A stretch of 64,000 bases of DNA from Nocardia africana NBRC 100379 (GTDB lineage: Bacteria; Actinomycetota; Actinomycetes; Mycobacteriales; Mycobacteriaceae): the NCBI RefSeq assembly GCF_001612635.1, contig NZ_BDAV01000018.1, forward strand, positions 1-64,000. Direction: 5' to 3'. Below the pieces are notes generated by a model. That model was not told the DNA's origin. It ran no database searches and saw only the letters and a program-made list of their open reading frames with translations. Position numbers and translations under genes: made by a program. This document shows, in pieces, positions 27,911 through 36,164 of the stretch (position 1 is the first letter of the stretch; each line of letters starts with the position of its first letter).

Positions 27911-29023
27911 ATGGACGAGCAGCATTCGGGCCGGCAATCGCGTCCGGCTCGCGGCGGGTGGCCGTCGACGGTCGCCTTCGTGCTCGTCATGGCCCTGGTC
28001 GGCGCGGCGTTCCTGGGTTACCGCGGGGATCTGCCGCGCTGGGCGGTGCCCGCGGGCCACTCCACCTCGGCGCTGTTCGGTCCGCCCGTGCCGCCGATGG
28101 ATCCCACGGCGGTGGCCTCGGCGGTGGAACCCGAACTGGTGAACATCAACGTGTCGATCCGGCCCAGCGGGATGGGCGCGGCCGGATCGGGCATCGTGCT
28201 CAGTCCCGACGGCGAGATCCTGACCAGCCACCACGTGGTCAAGGGCGCGGAGACCATCACGGTCGGCGATCTCGGCAACGGCGGGCACTATCCGGCGACG
28301 GTGCTCGGCTACGACTCCGACGCCGATATCGCCCTGCTGTCGCTGAGCGGGGCGGCGGCGCTGTCGGTGGCGCGCATCGGCAGCTCCGCCGGGGTCCGGG
28401 TCGGCGATCAGGCGCTGGCGATCGGCAATGCGGGCGGAACCGGTTCCCCGACCGCGACACCGGGCACGGTCACCGCGCTGGATGCCTCGATCGTGGCGCG
28501 CGATACCGCCGATCTGTCGCGCAAGGCGTTGATCGGCATGATCGAGGTCGCCGCGCCGGTGGTCTCCGGGCAGTCCGGTGGCGCACTGGTCGACCGGTCC
28601 GGCGCGGTGATCGGTGTGGTGACCGCCGCCTCGGGAGAACTGTCCCGGCAGCAGGGTCAGGCCAGCGGATACGCGGTGCCGATCGATCGGGCGTTGAGTG
28701 TGGTGCGCCAGATCCGCACCGGCATTCCGACCGATACGGTCCACGTCGGCCCGACCGCGACCCTCGGCGTCCTGACCTCCGATGCCAAACCCACCGGCGC
28801 CCGGGTGGACGTGGCGATCTACGGGCTGCCGGCCTTCACGGCCGGACTGAATTCCGGCGAGGTGATCGTCGCGGTCGACGACGCCCCGGTCACCTCGGCG
28901 CAGACGCTCAAGGCAGCGCTGAACGTGCGCCGGCCGGACGAGGTGATCCGGCTGGATCTGGTCGAGCCGGACGGCGCGCACCGCACGCTCGCGGTGGCGC
29001 TGGCCGCCGGCCCGCCCAACTGA
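27911..29023 (+). CDS. Membrane-anchored trypsin-like/HtrA-type serine protease with PDZ domain
   Basis: The 370-residue protein has one N-terminal membrane anchor (residues about 18-36), a trypsin-like domain with catalytic His in TSHHVVKG, Asp in DSDADIALL and Ser in SGQSGGALV, and a C-terminal PDZ-like domain (GLPAFTAGLNSGEVIVAVD). The protease faces the cell envelope and probably handles damaged or regulatory proteins. GGGAG lies just upstream of the ATG. It abuts, without a gap, the convergent VKOR gene, near other envelope folding genes. Confidence 0.9.
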   Translation: MDEQHSGRQSRPARGGWPSTVAFVLVMALVGAAFLGYRGDLPRWAVPAGHSTSALFGPPVPPMDPTAVASAVEPELVNINVSIRPSGMGAAGSGIVLSPDGEILTSHHVVKGAETITVGDLGNGGHYPATVLGYDSDADIALLSLSGAAALSVARIGSSAGVRVGDQALAIGNAGGTGSPTATPGTVTALDASIVARDTADLSRKALIGMIEVAAPVVSGQSGGALVDRSGAVIGVVTAASGELSRQQGQASGYAVPIDRALSVVRQIRTGIPTDTVHVGPTATLGVLTSDAKPTGARVDVAIYGLPAFTAGLNSGEVIVAVDDAPVTSAQTLKAALNVRRPDEVIRLDLVEPDGAHRTLAVALAAGPPN

Positions 29024-29590
29024 TCAGAACAGCGAGAGCCAGTAGTCCTGGAAGCGCAGGAAAACCAGCAGCAGCACGATCGCGTAGTAGACCACCACGA
29101 TCGTCCACCGCCACTGCGCGACGATGCCCATGATCCCGCGGGCCCCGCCCCACAGCTGATCGGTGACCACGGCCAGGCAGATCGGCGTGAACGTCCACAC
29201 CACCATGCAGTACGGGCACAGCGCGCCGATGCGGTAGAGGCTCTGGAAGATCAGCCAGAAGACGAAGCCCATCCCGGCGATCAGGCCGATCCACAGTCCG
29301 CCCCAGAACCAGCGCGGCAGGGCGACACCGGCCACGGCGAGCACCGCGATGGTGACCGCCACCGAGAATCCCGTCACACCGATGATCGGATTCGGGAATC
29401 CGAACACCGACGCCTGATGGGTCGCCATCACCGAACCGCAGGACAGGATCGGATTGATGCTGCACGACGGCCGGTAGGACGGATCCTTCAGGAGTTTGAA
29501 GTCTTCGATCGTCAACGTCACCGCGGCCAGCCAGCCCAGCAGGGTGCCGAGCAGGAGTAGCCACGCTGGACGGGGCGGGACGGTGATCAC
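29024..29590 (-). CDS. Vitamin K epoxide reductase (VKOR) family membrane protein
   Basis: The 188-residue protein has about five membrane helices, the CPYC redox centre and the upstream loop cysteines in CSINPILSCGSV. VKOR does the job of DsbB in actinobacteria, passing electrons from DsbA to quinone so that disulfides form in exported proteins. Its ATG overlaps the stop of the DsbA-like gene, so enzyme and partner are translated together. Confidence 0.93.
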   Translation of the reverse strand: MITVPPRPAWLLLLGTLLGWLAAVTLTIEDFKLLKDPSYRPSCSINPILSCGSVMATHQASVFGFPNPIIGVTGFSVAVTIAVLAVAGVALPRWFWGGLWIGLIAGMGFVFWLIFQSLYRIGALCPYCMVVWTFTPICLAVVTDQLWGGARGIMGIVAQWRWTIVVVYYAIVLLLVFLRFQDYWLSLF

Positions 29591-30372
29591 TTGGCCGCGG
29601 CCTCGATCACCGGGCGCAGGCCGTCCGGCTGCATCAGCTGCTGCGAGCTGGTGATCTGCTTACCGTTCACGTACACCGTCGGCGTGGACTTGATGCCGCT
29701 GTTGAGTACGTCCTTGGTGGTCTTCTGCACGTACTTGTCGTACTTGTCCGACGTGATGCACTCGGCCACGGCCGGGTCGGTGTATCCGGCGGCCTGGGCG
29801 ATCTGCACCAGCTTCTCGTCGGGCAGGCCGGTGCCGCCCTCCGGCGGCTGCTGGTCGTACATGGTGCTCAGCCACGGCAGGAATTTGGTGGGGTCGGAGC
29901 CGGCGACGCAGTAGGCGGCGTTGGCCGCGCGCGAGGAGTAGCGGGTGCCGCCCGACGACTGGTCCAGGAAGGCGATGATGTTGTAGCGCACGCTGGCCGT
30001 GCCGGCGTTCACCGCATCCTCGATGGCCTTGGCGTTGGCGCTTTCGAACATCTTGCAGGCCGGGCACTGCAGGTCGGCGACGACGCGGATGTCGACCTTG
30101 GCGCCGGGCTTGCCGATCTTGATCTCGCCCTGGTCGGTGATCGAGCCGGTGACCGCGTCGGGCGAGGCCGGCTGCGCGGTGACCGAGGGCACCGGCCCGG
30201 TGTCGTTCTTGTGGGACTGTTTGACGGCGATGCTGATGCCGATGGCCGCAATGAGCGCGATCAGCACGGCCGCGACACCCACCTGGATCAGGATCGTGCG
30301 CGTGCGATCTCCGCCTCGCATCGCCGTCAGCGAGTTCTTCCCACGCGGATTCTTGCTCACCTCGGAGTTCAC
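29587..30372 (-). CDS. DsbA-like membrane-anchored thiol-disulfide oxidoreductase
   Basis: The 261-residue protein has a single anchor helix (ILIQVGVAAVLIALIAAIGI, residues about 28-47), then a DsbA-fold thioredoxin domain with the active site CPAC in ADLQCPACKMFE and the cis-Pro loop STPTVYVNG. It should oxidise cysteines of exported proteins and be recharged by the VKOR encoded downstream. GTG 30372 was chosen for the AGGAAGG upstream. Confidence 0.92.
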   Translation of the reverse strand: MNSEVSKNPRGKNSLTAMRGGDRTRTILIQVGVAAVLIALIAAIGISIAVKQSHKNDTGPVPSVTAQPASPDAVTGSITDQGEIKIGKPGAKVDIRVVADLQCPACKMFESANAKAIEDAVNAGTASVRYNIIAFLDQSSGGTRYSSRAANAAYCVAGSDPTKFLPWLSTMYDQQPPEGGTGLPDEKLVQIAQAAGYTDPAVAECITSDKYDKYVQKTTKDVLNSGIKSTPTVYVNGKQITSSQQLMQPDGLRPVIEAAAK

Positions 30373-30609
30373 CACGCCTTCCTGTGTTACGTGTCTGTGT
30401 GCGACATCGGTGTTGTGCGGCCGGCCGCCGCCTGCGATCGTACGGGCCGTCCGTCGCGCCGTCGTGCGGTGCCGCATCGTCCGCGGCCGCTCGCACCGGG
30501 CACACTCGGCACCACATGATTCCGGGTCAACCTGAGAGATCCCCGAGATTCGGGCCGAAATACGCGCGGTGGTGACCGGTGTCTCCGTGCGAAGCGGGCA
30601 CCGTGCCGA

Positions 30610-31458
30610 TCAGCTCGCGGCGAGCCGCGCCTTCTCGGTCTCGATGTCGAATTGCGGCGCGGGCCAGCTCAACTTCAGACCACCCAGTGCGTCGATGAGC
30701 AGTTCGGTGACGGCCAGCCGGGCGAACCACTTCCGGTCGGCCGGAACGACGTACCACGGTGCGTGGTCGGTATCGGTGCGATCCAGCACGTCCTGATAGG
30801 CCTGCCGATATTCCGGCCAGAGGGCGCGGTCGTCGATATCGCTCGGGTCGTACTTCCAGTATTTGTCGGAGCGTTCCAGCCGCTCGCCGAGCCGGCGCTT
30901 CTGTTCCTTCAGCGAGACGAACATCGCGACCTTGACGATCGTCGTGCCCGCGTCGGCGATCTCCCGTTCGAACTCGTTGATCTCGTCGTAGCGCGGCTCC
31001 CACACCGCGCGCGACACCAAATTCTGCACCCGCACCACGAGGACGTCCTCGTAATGCGAGCGGTCGAAGACGCCGATCTGACCGCCCACCGGCAGCCGGT
31101 TGCGGATTCGCCACAGATAGTGGTGGCGGCGTTCCTCCTCGGTGGGAACCCCGAAGGCGGCATGCCGCACCCCCTGCGGGTCGACCATGCCGATCACGTG
31201 CCGCACCACGCCGCCCTTCCCCGCGGTGTCCATGCCCTGCAGGATCAGCAGCAGGTTGCGATGGTCACCCGATCGGCCGTTCGCGAACAGCATCTCCTGC
31301 AGCTCCGACAGCACCTTGCCGCGTTCGGGCAGCAATTGCTCGCCGAGTTTCTTGTCGCCGGTGAATCCGGGCGTCGCGGAAGGGTCGTAGGAATCGAGCC
31401 GGACTCCGGCGGCTCGCAACGCGGTGGTGGCCGGTTCGGTCCACGGAGAATTCGCCAT
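30610..31458 (-). CDS. ppk2: Polyphosphate kinase 2 family protein
   Basis: This 282-residue cytoplasmic enzyme uses polyphosphate to phosphorylate nucleotides or the reverse. It has the Walker A-like LQGMDTAGKGG, the Walker B-like GVFDRSHYEDVLV, and the lid region with KRRLGERLE. Length and the N-terminal extension fit one-domain PPK2 of the nucleoside mono/diphosphate kinase classes; the exact class is not certain. It stands as a single gene. Confidence 0.9.
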   Translation of the reverse strand: MANSPWTEPATTALRAAGVRLDSYDPSATPGFTGDKKLGEQLLPERGKVLSELQEMLFANGRSGDHRNLLLILQGMDTAGKGGVVRHVIGMVDPQGVRHAAFGVPTEEERRHHYLWRIRNRLPVGGQIGVFDRSHYEDVLVVRVQNLVSRAVWEPRYDEINEFEREIADAGTTIVKVAMFVSLKEQKRRLGERLERSDKYWKYDPSDIDDRALWPEYRQAYQDVLDRTDTDHAPWYVVPADRKWFARLAVTELLIDALGGLKLSWPAPQFDIETEKARLAAS

Positions 31459-31512
31459 AACCGTCGAGTATGGTCGGCGGCCCCGACAGCCGGGAGGCGA
31501 TCGTGCCGTGAG

Positions 31513-32238
31513 TCAGCCGATTCCGGCGAGTCTCGTCAGCTCTGCGGCGAATTCGGCGTCGTCGACCGGGGTCAGCACCAGTTCGGCGGCGGTGGTGAGC
31601 AGATAACGGCCGTCGCCGCTGATGTCGAGCCACGTGCGATGCCGCGTCGGCGGCGACATGGGATTGTCGGGTGCGACGGTGACGGTGATGAATCCGCGCG
31701 CGTCGACCGGCGCGCGCAGTGTGCGGCGGAAGCGGGCGGCGCCCGGATCCTGTGGTGTGCGGATATCGCCGCCGGGCCGGATGTCGGTCCCGGTGTCGAG
31801 CACCGCGTGCTGCGGTTCGCGCATCGGCCCGCATCGGCCCGCCGGCGCCGAGCCGATCGCGGCCACCAGTCGTTCGCCCAGCCCGCGCGCGTGGCAGACG
31901 GCGACCGTGACGGCGTCGGGCCGCGCGATCAGCAACGCCGCGTGCCGGTGGACGACGGCGGCGAAGGCGAGGATCAGTTCCGGCTCGTCCGGCGGCGTGG
32001 AACGCCGGCCGGAGACGGTGATCGTGGTGGCGTCCGGCCGGGTGCACAGCAGCAGCGCGGCGGTGAGATCGGGATCGGTGTTGCGCGCGTAGCGGGTGCG
32101 CAAACCCAGTGCGGCATATTCGGATTCGGTGCGCACGGTGGATTCCGGGATCATGTTCACCGGATAGGGGCGGCGGTCGAGATCGGTTTCGGTGGCCCAG
32201 ACGTGGGCGAACTCGTCCGGCGTCAGCACCCACTTCAC
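31513..32238 (-). CDS. ESX secretion-associated protein EspG-like
   Basis: The 241-residue protein has the EspG layout: start VLTPDEFAHVWATE, an alpha/beta core and a C-terminal WLDISGDGRYLLTT. EspG proteins are cytosolic chaperones that bind the tip of PE-PPE dimers before type VII secretion. The GTG start shares one base with the stop of the PPE-like gene, so it is the third gene of a coupled trio. Confidence 0.8.
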   Translation of the reverse strand: MKWVLTPDEFAHVWATETDLDRRPYPVNMIPESTVRTESEYAALGLRTRYARNTDPDLTAALLLCTRPDATTITVSGRRSTPPDEPELILAFAAVVHRHAALLIARPDAVTVAVCHARGLGERLVAAIGSAPAGRCGPMREPQHAVLDTGTDIRPGGDIRTPQDPGAARFRRTLRAPVDARGFITVTVAPDNPMSPPTRHRTWLDISGDGRYLLTTAAELVLTPVDDAEFAAELTRLAGIG

Positions 32239-32810
32239 TACGGGTGACCCCCACCCGAATCCGGCCGGGGTGCGGGAAGGAAGCGCGGCACCCGATCGCC
32301 GGAGGCGGCCAGGGTGCTGTTGTAGCGGAAGGTCATGATGTCGCGGGCGTCGGCCAGGGCCGCGGCGGCGGCGACGTCGTGGGTCATCCGGCGGGCGCCG
32401 CCGTGCACCACCTCGGCCACCGGGTCGGGCAGCGGCACGTAGTTCCGCGGCGCGGGCAGCGCGTCCCGAATGGATTGCGCCGCTTCGGCATCGGCCTCCA
32501 GCAGCTGCCGCAGCCGGGTGCAGGCCTCGGCCGCGGCGGCGCCTCGTTCGACGAACGCCGCCGTCGCGGGTTCGGCCGCCGCGCGGGCTCGCCCGGACCA
32601 GCGGTCGAATTCGGCGTGCGTGGCCTCGGCGAAGGTCCGGAACGCCGCGGCGACGGCGTCGGCCTGCTGTTGCCAGGCCGCGGCCGCCTCACCGAGCGCG
32701 GCCGGATCCAGCGCCTCGTGCACCAGCTCCCACAGTTGCCGGTGGCTGTAGGAGCCGTATACCTCCCGATCCGCGACGAAGGGCGGGTCGACATGGGATG
32801 CGTCGGTCAC
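32238..32810 (-). CDS. PPE/WXG100-like type VII secretion protein
   Basis: This 190-residue, mostly helical protein has YSHRQLWELVHEALDP at its N-terminus and a W-x-G turn (DRWSGRARAAAE) between two long Ala-rich helices, the hairpin plan of WXG100/PPE proteins. A Pro-rich C-terminus follows. It lies between a possible PE-like partner and EspG, so it is probably an ESX substrate or partner. GTG start one base after the previous stop. Confidence 0.7.
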   Translation of the reverse strand: MTDASHVDPPFVADREVYGSYSHRQLWELVHEALDPAALGEAAAAWQQQADAVAAAFRTFAEATHAEFDRWSGRARAAAEPATAAFVERGAAAAEACTRLRQLLEADAEAAQSIRDALPAPRNYVPLPDPVAEVVHGGARRMTHDVAAAAALADARDIMTFRYNSTLAASGDRVPRFLPAPRPDSGGGHP

Positions 32811-32811
32811 C

Positions 32812-33198
32812 TCAGACTCCGGGCTCGGGCCGGATCAGCGCGAGCGCCGCGCGGTTGGCGGCCTCCGCCTCGTCGAAGTGTTTCCCAGCGGCCAGATAGG
32901 CGGCCTTGAACAGCAGTGCCGTCTGCTGGAACGAGAGGACGGTGTCGAGGAATTCGCCGCCCTTGCGGGAGAATCCGCGCGCCAGGGCCCGGCCGGAAGG
33001 AAGATCGCCGAAGCCGCGCACCGCGGTCGGTACGGCGCCGCCGCAGTGGGCGGCGTGGAGATCCTCGACGAGCCGGTCGCAGGCCGCCGCGAGATTGCGG
33101 GCGGTGTCCTCGGCGATCTCGAAGACCTCCGCTCCGGAACCTGTTGCCGCGGCGTACAACTCACGTGCCAGATGCTGACCGGTCTCCGGAATCGGCAC
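32812..33198 (-). CDS. Small helical protein of ESX-associated operon (PE-like partner)
   Basis: I do not recognise a named family for this 128-residue protein. It is Ala-rich and helical, with SGAEVFEIAEDTARNLAAAC and LSFQQTALLFKAAYLAAG segments, no signal peptide and no membrane helix. Position as first gene before a PPE-like and an EspG-like gene suggests that it is the secretion partner of the PPE-like protein. This is inference from context. Confidence 0.6.
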   Translation of the reverse strand: MPIPETGQHLARELYAAATGSGAEVFEIAEDTARNLAAACDRLVEDLHAAHCGGAVPTAVRGFGDLPSGRALARGFSRKGGEFLDTVLSFQQTALLFKAAYLAAGKHFDEAEAANRAALALIRPEPGV

Positions 33199-33344
33199 CG
33201 CGTTGATCCCCTTCCGCCCGAGCGCTTCCCCTCGGCGAGCTTACCGGAGCAGCGGGCGCCCGGCGCATTGTGAATGCGCACATCGAGGAGGGCGAAAACT
33301 GTGTAAGTCACTGTGGCGCTACCCGTTTCGAAGTGCCGCCGGTG

Positions 33345-33980
33345 TCAGGCGGCCTGGGCCGCCCGGGCGCTGACGTACTGCAGCAGGCCGTGCACTTCCT
33401 GCTCGATATCCACCAGCCCGTATTCGGCGAACAGCTTCGGGAAGGTGTCGAGCTCGAATACGCGCAGCCCGCCCGCACCGCCGACCGCGGTCGACACCCG
33501 GCCCGCCCACCCCTGCGGGCGATGACTGGTGCTGATCGCGATGCGGCCGCCGGGCGCGAGCACCCGGATCATCTCGGCGGCGGCGGTCAGCGGATCCGGG
33601 ATCAGATACAGCGCACCGAAACAGCAGACCGCGTCGAAGCTGTTGTCGGGGAAGGGAAGCCGGCGTGCGTCACCGCGGACGTAGCCTGCTCGCGGGCCGG
33701 AGTTGTCGGCGACGGCCTGTCGCAGCATCGGCACCGAGAAATCGATGCCCACCGCGTATCCGGTGCCGATATGTTCGCTCAGATAGTGGGTGAAATTGCC
33801 CGGCCCGCAAGCGATGTCGAGCACCCGGTCGCCCGCGCCGAGGCGCAACGTCCGCACCGCGTCACGACGATCGGCGTGCATGGTCCGCCCGGTGGCCAGC
33901 AGAAAACTGGTCGGCCGCCACGCCCGCTCGTAGAGCAGGGCGAAGACCGGATTGTTCATGGTGCGGCGTGCGAGATTCAC
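33345..33980 (-). CDS. Class I SAM-dependent methyltransferase
   Basis: The 211-residue protein has a Methyltransf_11-type fold: motif I VLDIACGPGNFTHYL, acidic loop GIDFSVPML, motif II DARRLPFPDNSFDAV and the post-motif VLAPGGRI. Small-molecule or quinone/lipid methylation is likely; the substrate is unknown. GTG 33980 has GAGGA seven bases upstream; ATG 33959 is the alternative. It is divergent from a broken oxygenase gene. Confidence 0.88.
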   Translation of the reverse strand: MNLARRTMNNPVFALLYERAWRPTSFLLATGRTMHADRRDAVRTLRLGAGDRVLDIACGPGNFTHYLSEHIGTGYAVGIDFSVPMLRQAVADNSGPRAGYVRGDARRLPFPDNSFDAVCCFGALYLIPDPLTAAAEMIRVLAPGGRIAISTSHRPQGWAGRVSTAVGGAGGLRVFELDTFPKLFAEYGLVDIEQEVHGLLQYVSARAAQAA

Positions 33981-34231
33981 CGAGTCATCCTCGCGTCGAG
34001 GTCGGGCACTGTCGAGATCCGACGCCGAGCACGAGCACGGCCGGTCCCTGATAATCCGCTTCGGGTTGCCGCATGATCGCCTTTCCGAGCTGCGCTTCGG
34101 TGTCCCGCGGCACTATAGCCGTGACAATGAGTAATAGGTAATATCGAGTGTGCCACCACTCACATCGGTGGGCAAATGCGCCGAGGGTGAGCACAACGCG
34201 GGCCGCGGCGAGCGGCAGGACGGTGAAGCCG

Positions 34232-34835
34232 ATGGCACAGCACACCGACAATCTCGCGGAGGACTATGGCGACGGGCGCGAGCGCGTGGCCCAGCGGCTG
34301 CTTCGCTCGTCGGCGGAACACTTCTACGACGCCGATATCGATATCGATTGGGAGCAGCCGTGGCAGCCGGAACTTCCCGATCGGTCCGGTCGTCTACGCC
34401 GGCACCCTGCTGATCGAGGAGATCCTCGATCGCGGCCAGCGAGAAGCCATGGCCGACAGCACGGTTCAGCCGCACGTGCGGCAGTTGATGCGGATTCACG
34501 TGCTGGAGGAGGCGCGCCACATCGGCTTCGCCCGCGACGCGCTGGCGCGCGGAATGGCCCGGCGTTCGCGGTGGCAGCGGTTGCCGCATCAACTGCTGCT
34601 GGCCTACTTCGCGCTGGTGCTGTATCCGATGCTGATCAATCCGCAGGTCTATCGCGCGGTGGGCATCGATCCCCGGCGCGGATTCGCGGCCGCCTTCACC
34701 GGCCCGCAGTACCGGCGGACCATGAGCTTTCTGTCCGAGCCGATGCTGCGCTACTTCGACGAGGTCGGCATGCTCGACGGCGCGGCGGTGCACACGCTGT
34801 GGCGGCTGACCCGTTCACTGCCCGAAGATCTGTGA
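34232..34835 (+). pseudogene. Broken AurF-like diiron oxygenase
   Basis: Two pieces of a p-aminobenzoate N-oxygenase (AurF) type protein lie in different frames. The first, from ATG 34232, reads MAQHTDNLAEDYGD through DADIDIDWEQPWQPEL (about 45 residues). Near 34365-34380 the match moves to the +1 frame and continues NFPIGPVVYAGTLL through VLEEARHIGFARDALARG to 34835. Intact relatives are roughly 300 residues; the centre, with the first iron-ligand helices, is missing. So there is an internal deletion with a frameshift. Only the last EEARH ligands remain. Confidence 0.75.
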
Positions 34836-34880
34836 ACGAGCCAGTGCCGCACGAGCCGGCGCCGCAGGCGTTTTCGTCCT

Positions 34881-36128
34881 TCAGGCCCGCTCGACCTCGA
34901 TGGTCATCCCGGCTCGCCGCAGGCGATCGGTGAGGGGATCGCCCATGGCGGCGGCGGGCGTGAGAATGCCCGCCAGTTCCGGTAGTTCGTCGAAAGCCAG
35001 GCACAGTCCGGCCTCGCCCAGCATCACCGAGGTGGCCTGATAGCCCGGGTCGCCCTGTCCGGCGAAGGTGCAGACGTACCGTGCGCCGGAGGTGGTGTCG
35101 GCGAAGGTCTTCATGGTGAACCAGCCACTGCGGCGGGCCTGCTCGCCGGGACCGGTGCCCGGCTTCGGCAGGATCCGGTCCAGGAGCCGCCGCCCCACCG
35201 ACACGCGGGAGAGCAGGGCGCCGGCGGTCATGCCGGCGACGATGCCGCCCGAGATTCCGGCGGCGACCAGCGGTGCCGCCGGTGAGCTTCCGGCGCTCAT
35301 CACCTCGCGATACCGGAAATTCTTGCCGTATACCCAGCCCAGCAGGCCGTTGCTGCGCCGCACCACCTTGGTGTTGTGCGCGGCCATCACGAAGGTGGCG
35401 ACCCAGCCGTCGAGGCTGGGGTCGATGGCCGAGGCGCGCGAGAGAGCCTGATCGGACTGGCGGCCCACATCGGGTTCCATCGACTTGTCGGGGCTCAGCG
35501 AATACGGGTGTGAGAGCACCGAACCCTTGGACGGATCGGTGGCGATGGCCTCCATCATCGCCCGCCCGGAGTCGATGGTGCCGCCGCTGGCGCCGCCCTT
35601 GAGCCAGGCCACCAGGGTGGTGTCGGTGAGCTCTCCGGTGTTGTCCTCGACCGAGCGCCGGTAGAGCCGGTACACGCTCAGATCGGACGGAATCGAGTCG
35701 TAGCCACAGGAATTCACGATCTTCGCGCCGGTTTCGGCGGCCCGCTCGCCGAACCGATCGATACATTCGCGGATGAACAGCGGCTCGCCGGTGAGATCCG
35801 CGTAGTGGGTGCCGGCATTCGCGCACGCCTGGGCCAGTGGCAGGCCGTACCGCAGATACGGGCCCACGGTGGTGACCACCACCTTGGTTCGGGCCGCCAG
35901 CGCGTCCAGCGCCGCCTGGTCGGAGGAATCGGCGACCAGCAGCGGCCAGATCGCCGCCGCGCCGCCGAGTTCGTCGCGCACGGCGGTGAGTTTCTCCGGC
36001 GAGCGGCCCGCGAGGGCGATGCGCGCATCCGCCGGTGCGGCCTCGGCCAGATACTGCGCGGTCAGCCGGCCGACGAACCCCGTCGCGCCGAACAGTACGA
36101 GGTCGAATTCCCTGTCGGTCATGCCCAT
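34881..36128 (-). CDS. Trans-acting enoyl reductase/saccharopine dehydrogenase-like protein
   Basis: The 415-residue protein has an N-terminal Rossmann fold (FDLVLFGATGFVGRLTAQYL), then ALAGRSPEKL and CGYDSIPSDL, the layout of mycobacterial Rv2449c/Rv2953, annotated as saccharopine dehydrogenase family. Rv2953 is a trans-acting enoyl reductase for phthiocerol-type lipids. A hydrophobic segment with Gly-rich repeats (AAGISGGIVAGMTAGALL) lies near residue 290. A reductase role in lipid biosynthesis is likely but not proven. Confidence 0.87.
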   Translation of the reverse strand: MGMTDREFDLVLFGATGFVGRLTAQYLAEAAPADARIALAGRSPEKLTAVRDELGGAAAIWPLLVADSSDQAALDALAARTKVVVTTVGPYLRYGLPLAQACANAGTHYADLTGEPLFIRECIDRFGERAAETGAKIVNSCGYDSIPSDLSVYRLYRRSVEDNTGELTDTTLVAWLKGGASGGTIDSGRAMMEAIATDPSKGSVLSHPYSLSPDKSMEPDVGRQSDQALSRASAIDPSLDGWVATFVMAAHNTKVVRRSNGLLGWVYGKNFRYREVMSAGSSPAAPLVAAGISGGIVAGMTAGALLSRVSVGRRLLDRILPKPGTGPGEQARRSGWFTMKTFADTTSGARYVCTFAGQGDPGYQATSVMLGEAGLCLAFDELPELAGILTPAAAMGDPLTDRLRRAGMTIEVERA

Positions 36129-36164
36129 CCCATTCTCGTGGTGGCCGAAGCGTGAGTGATCGAA

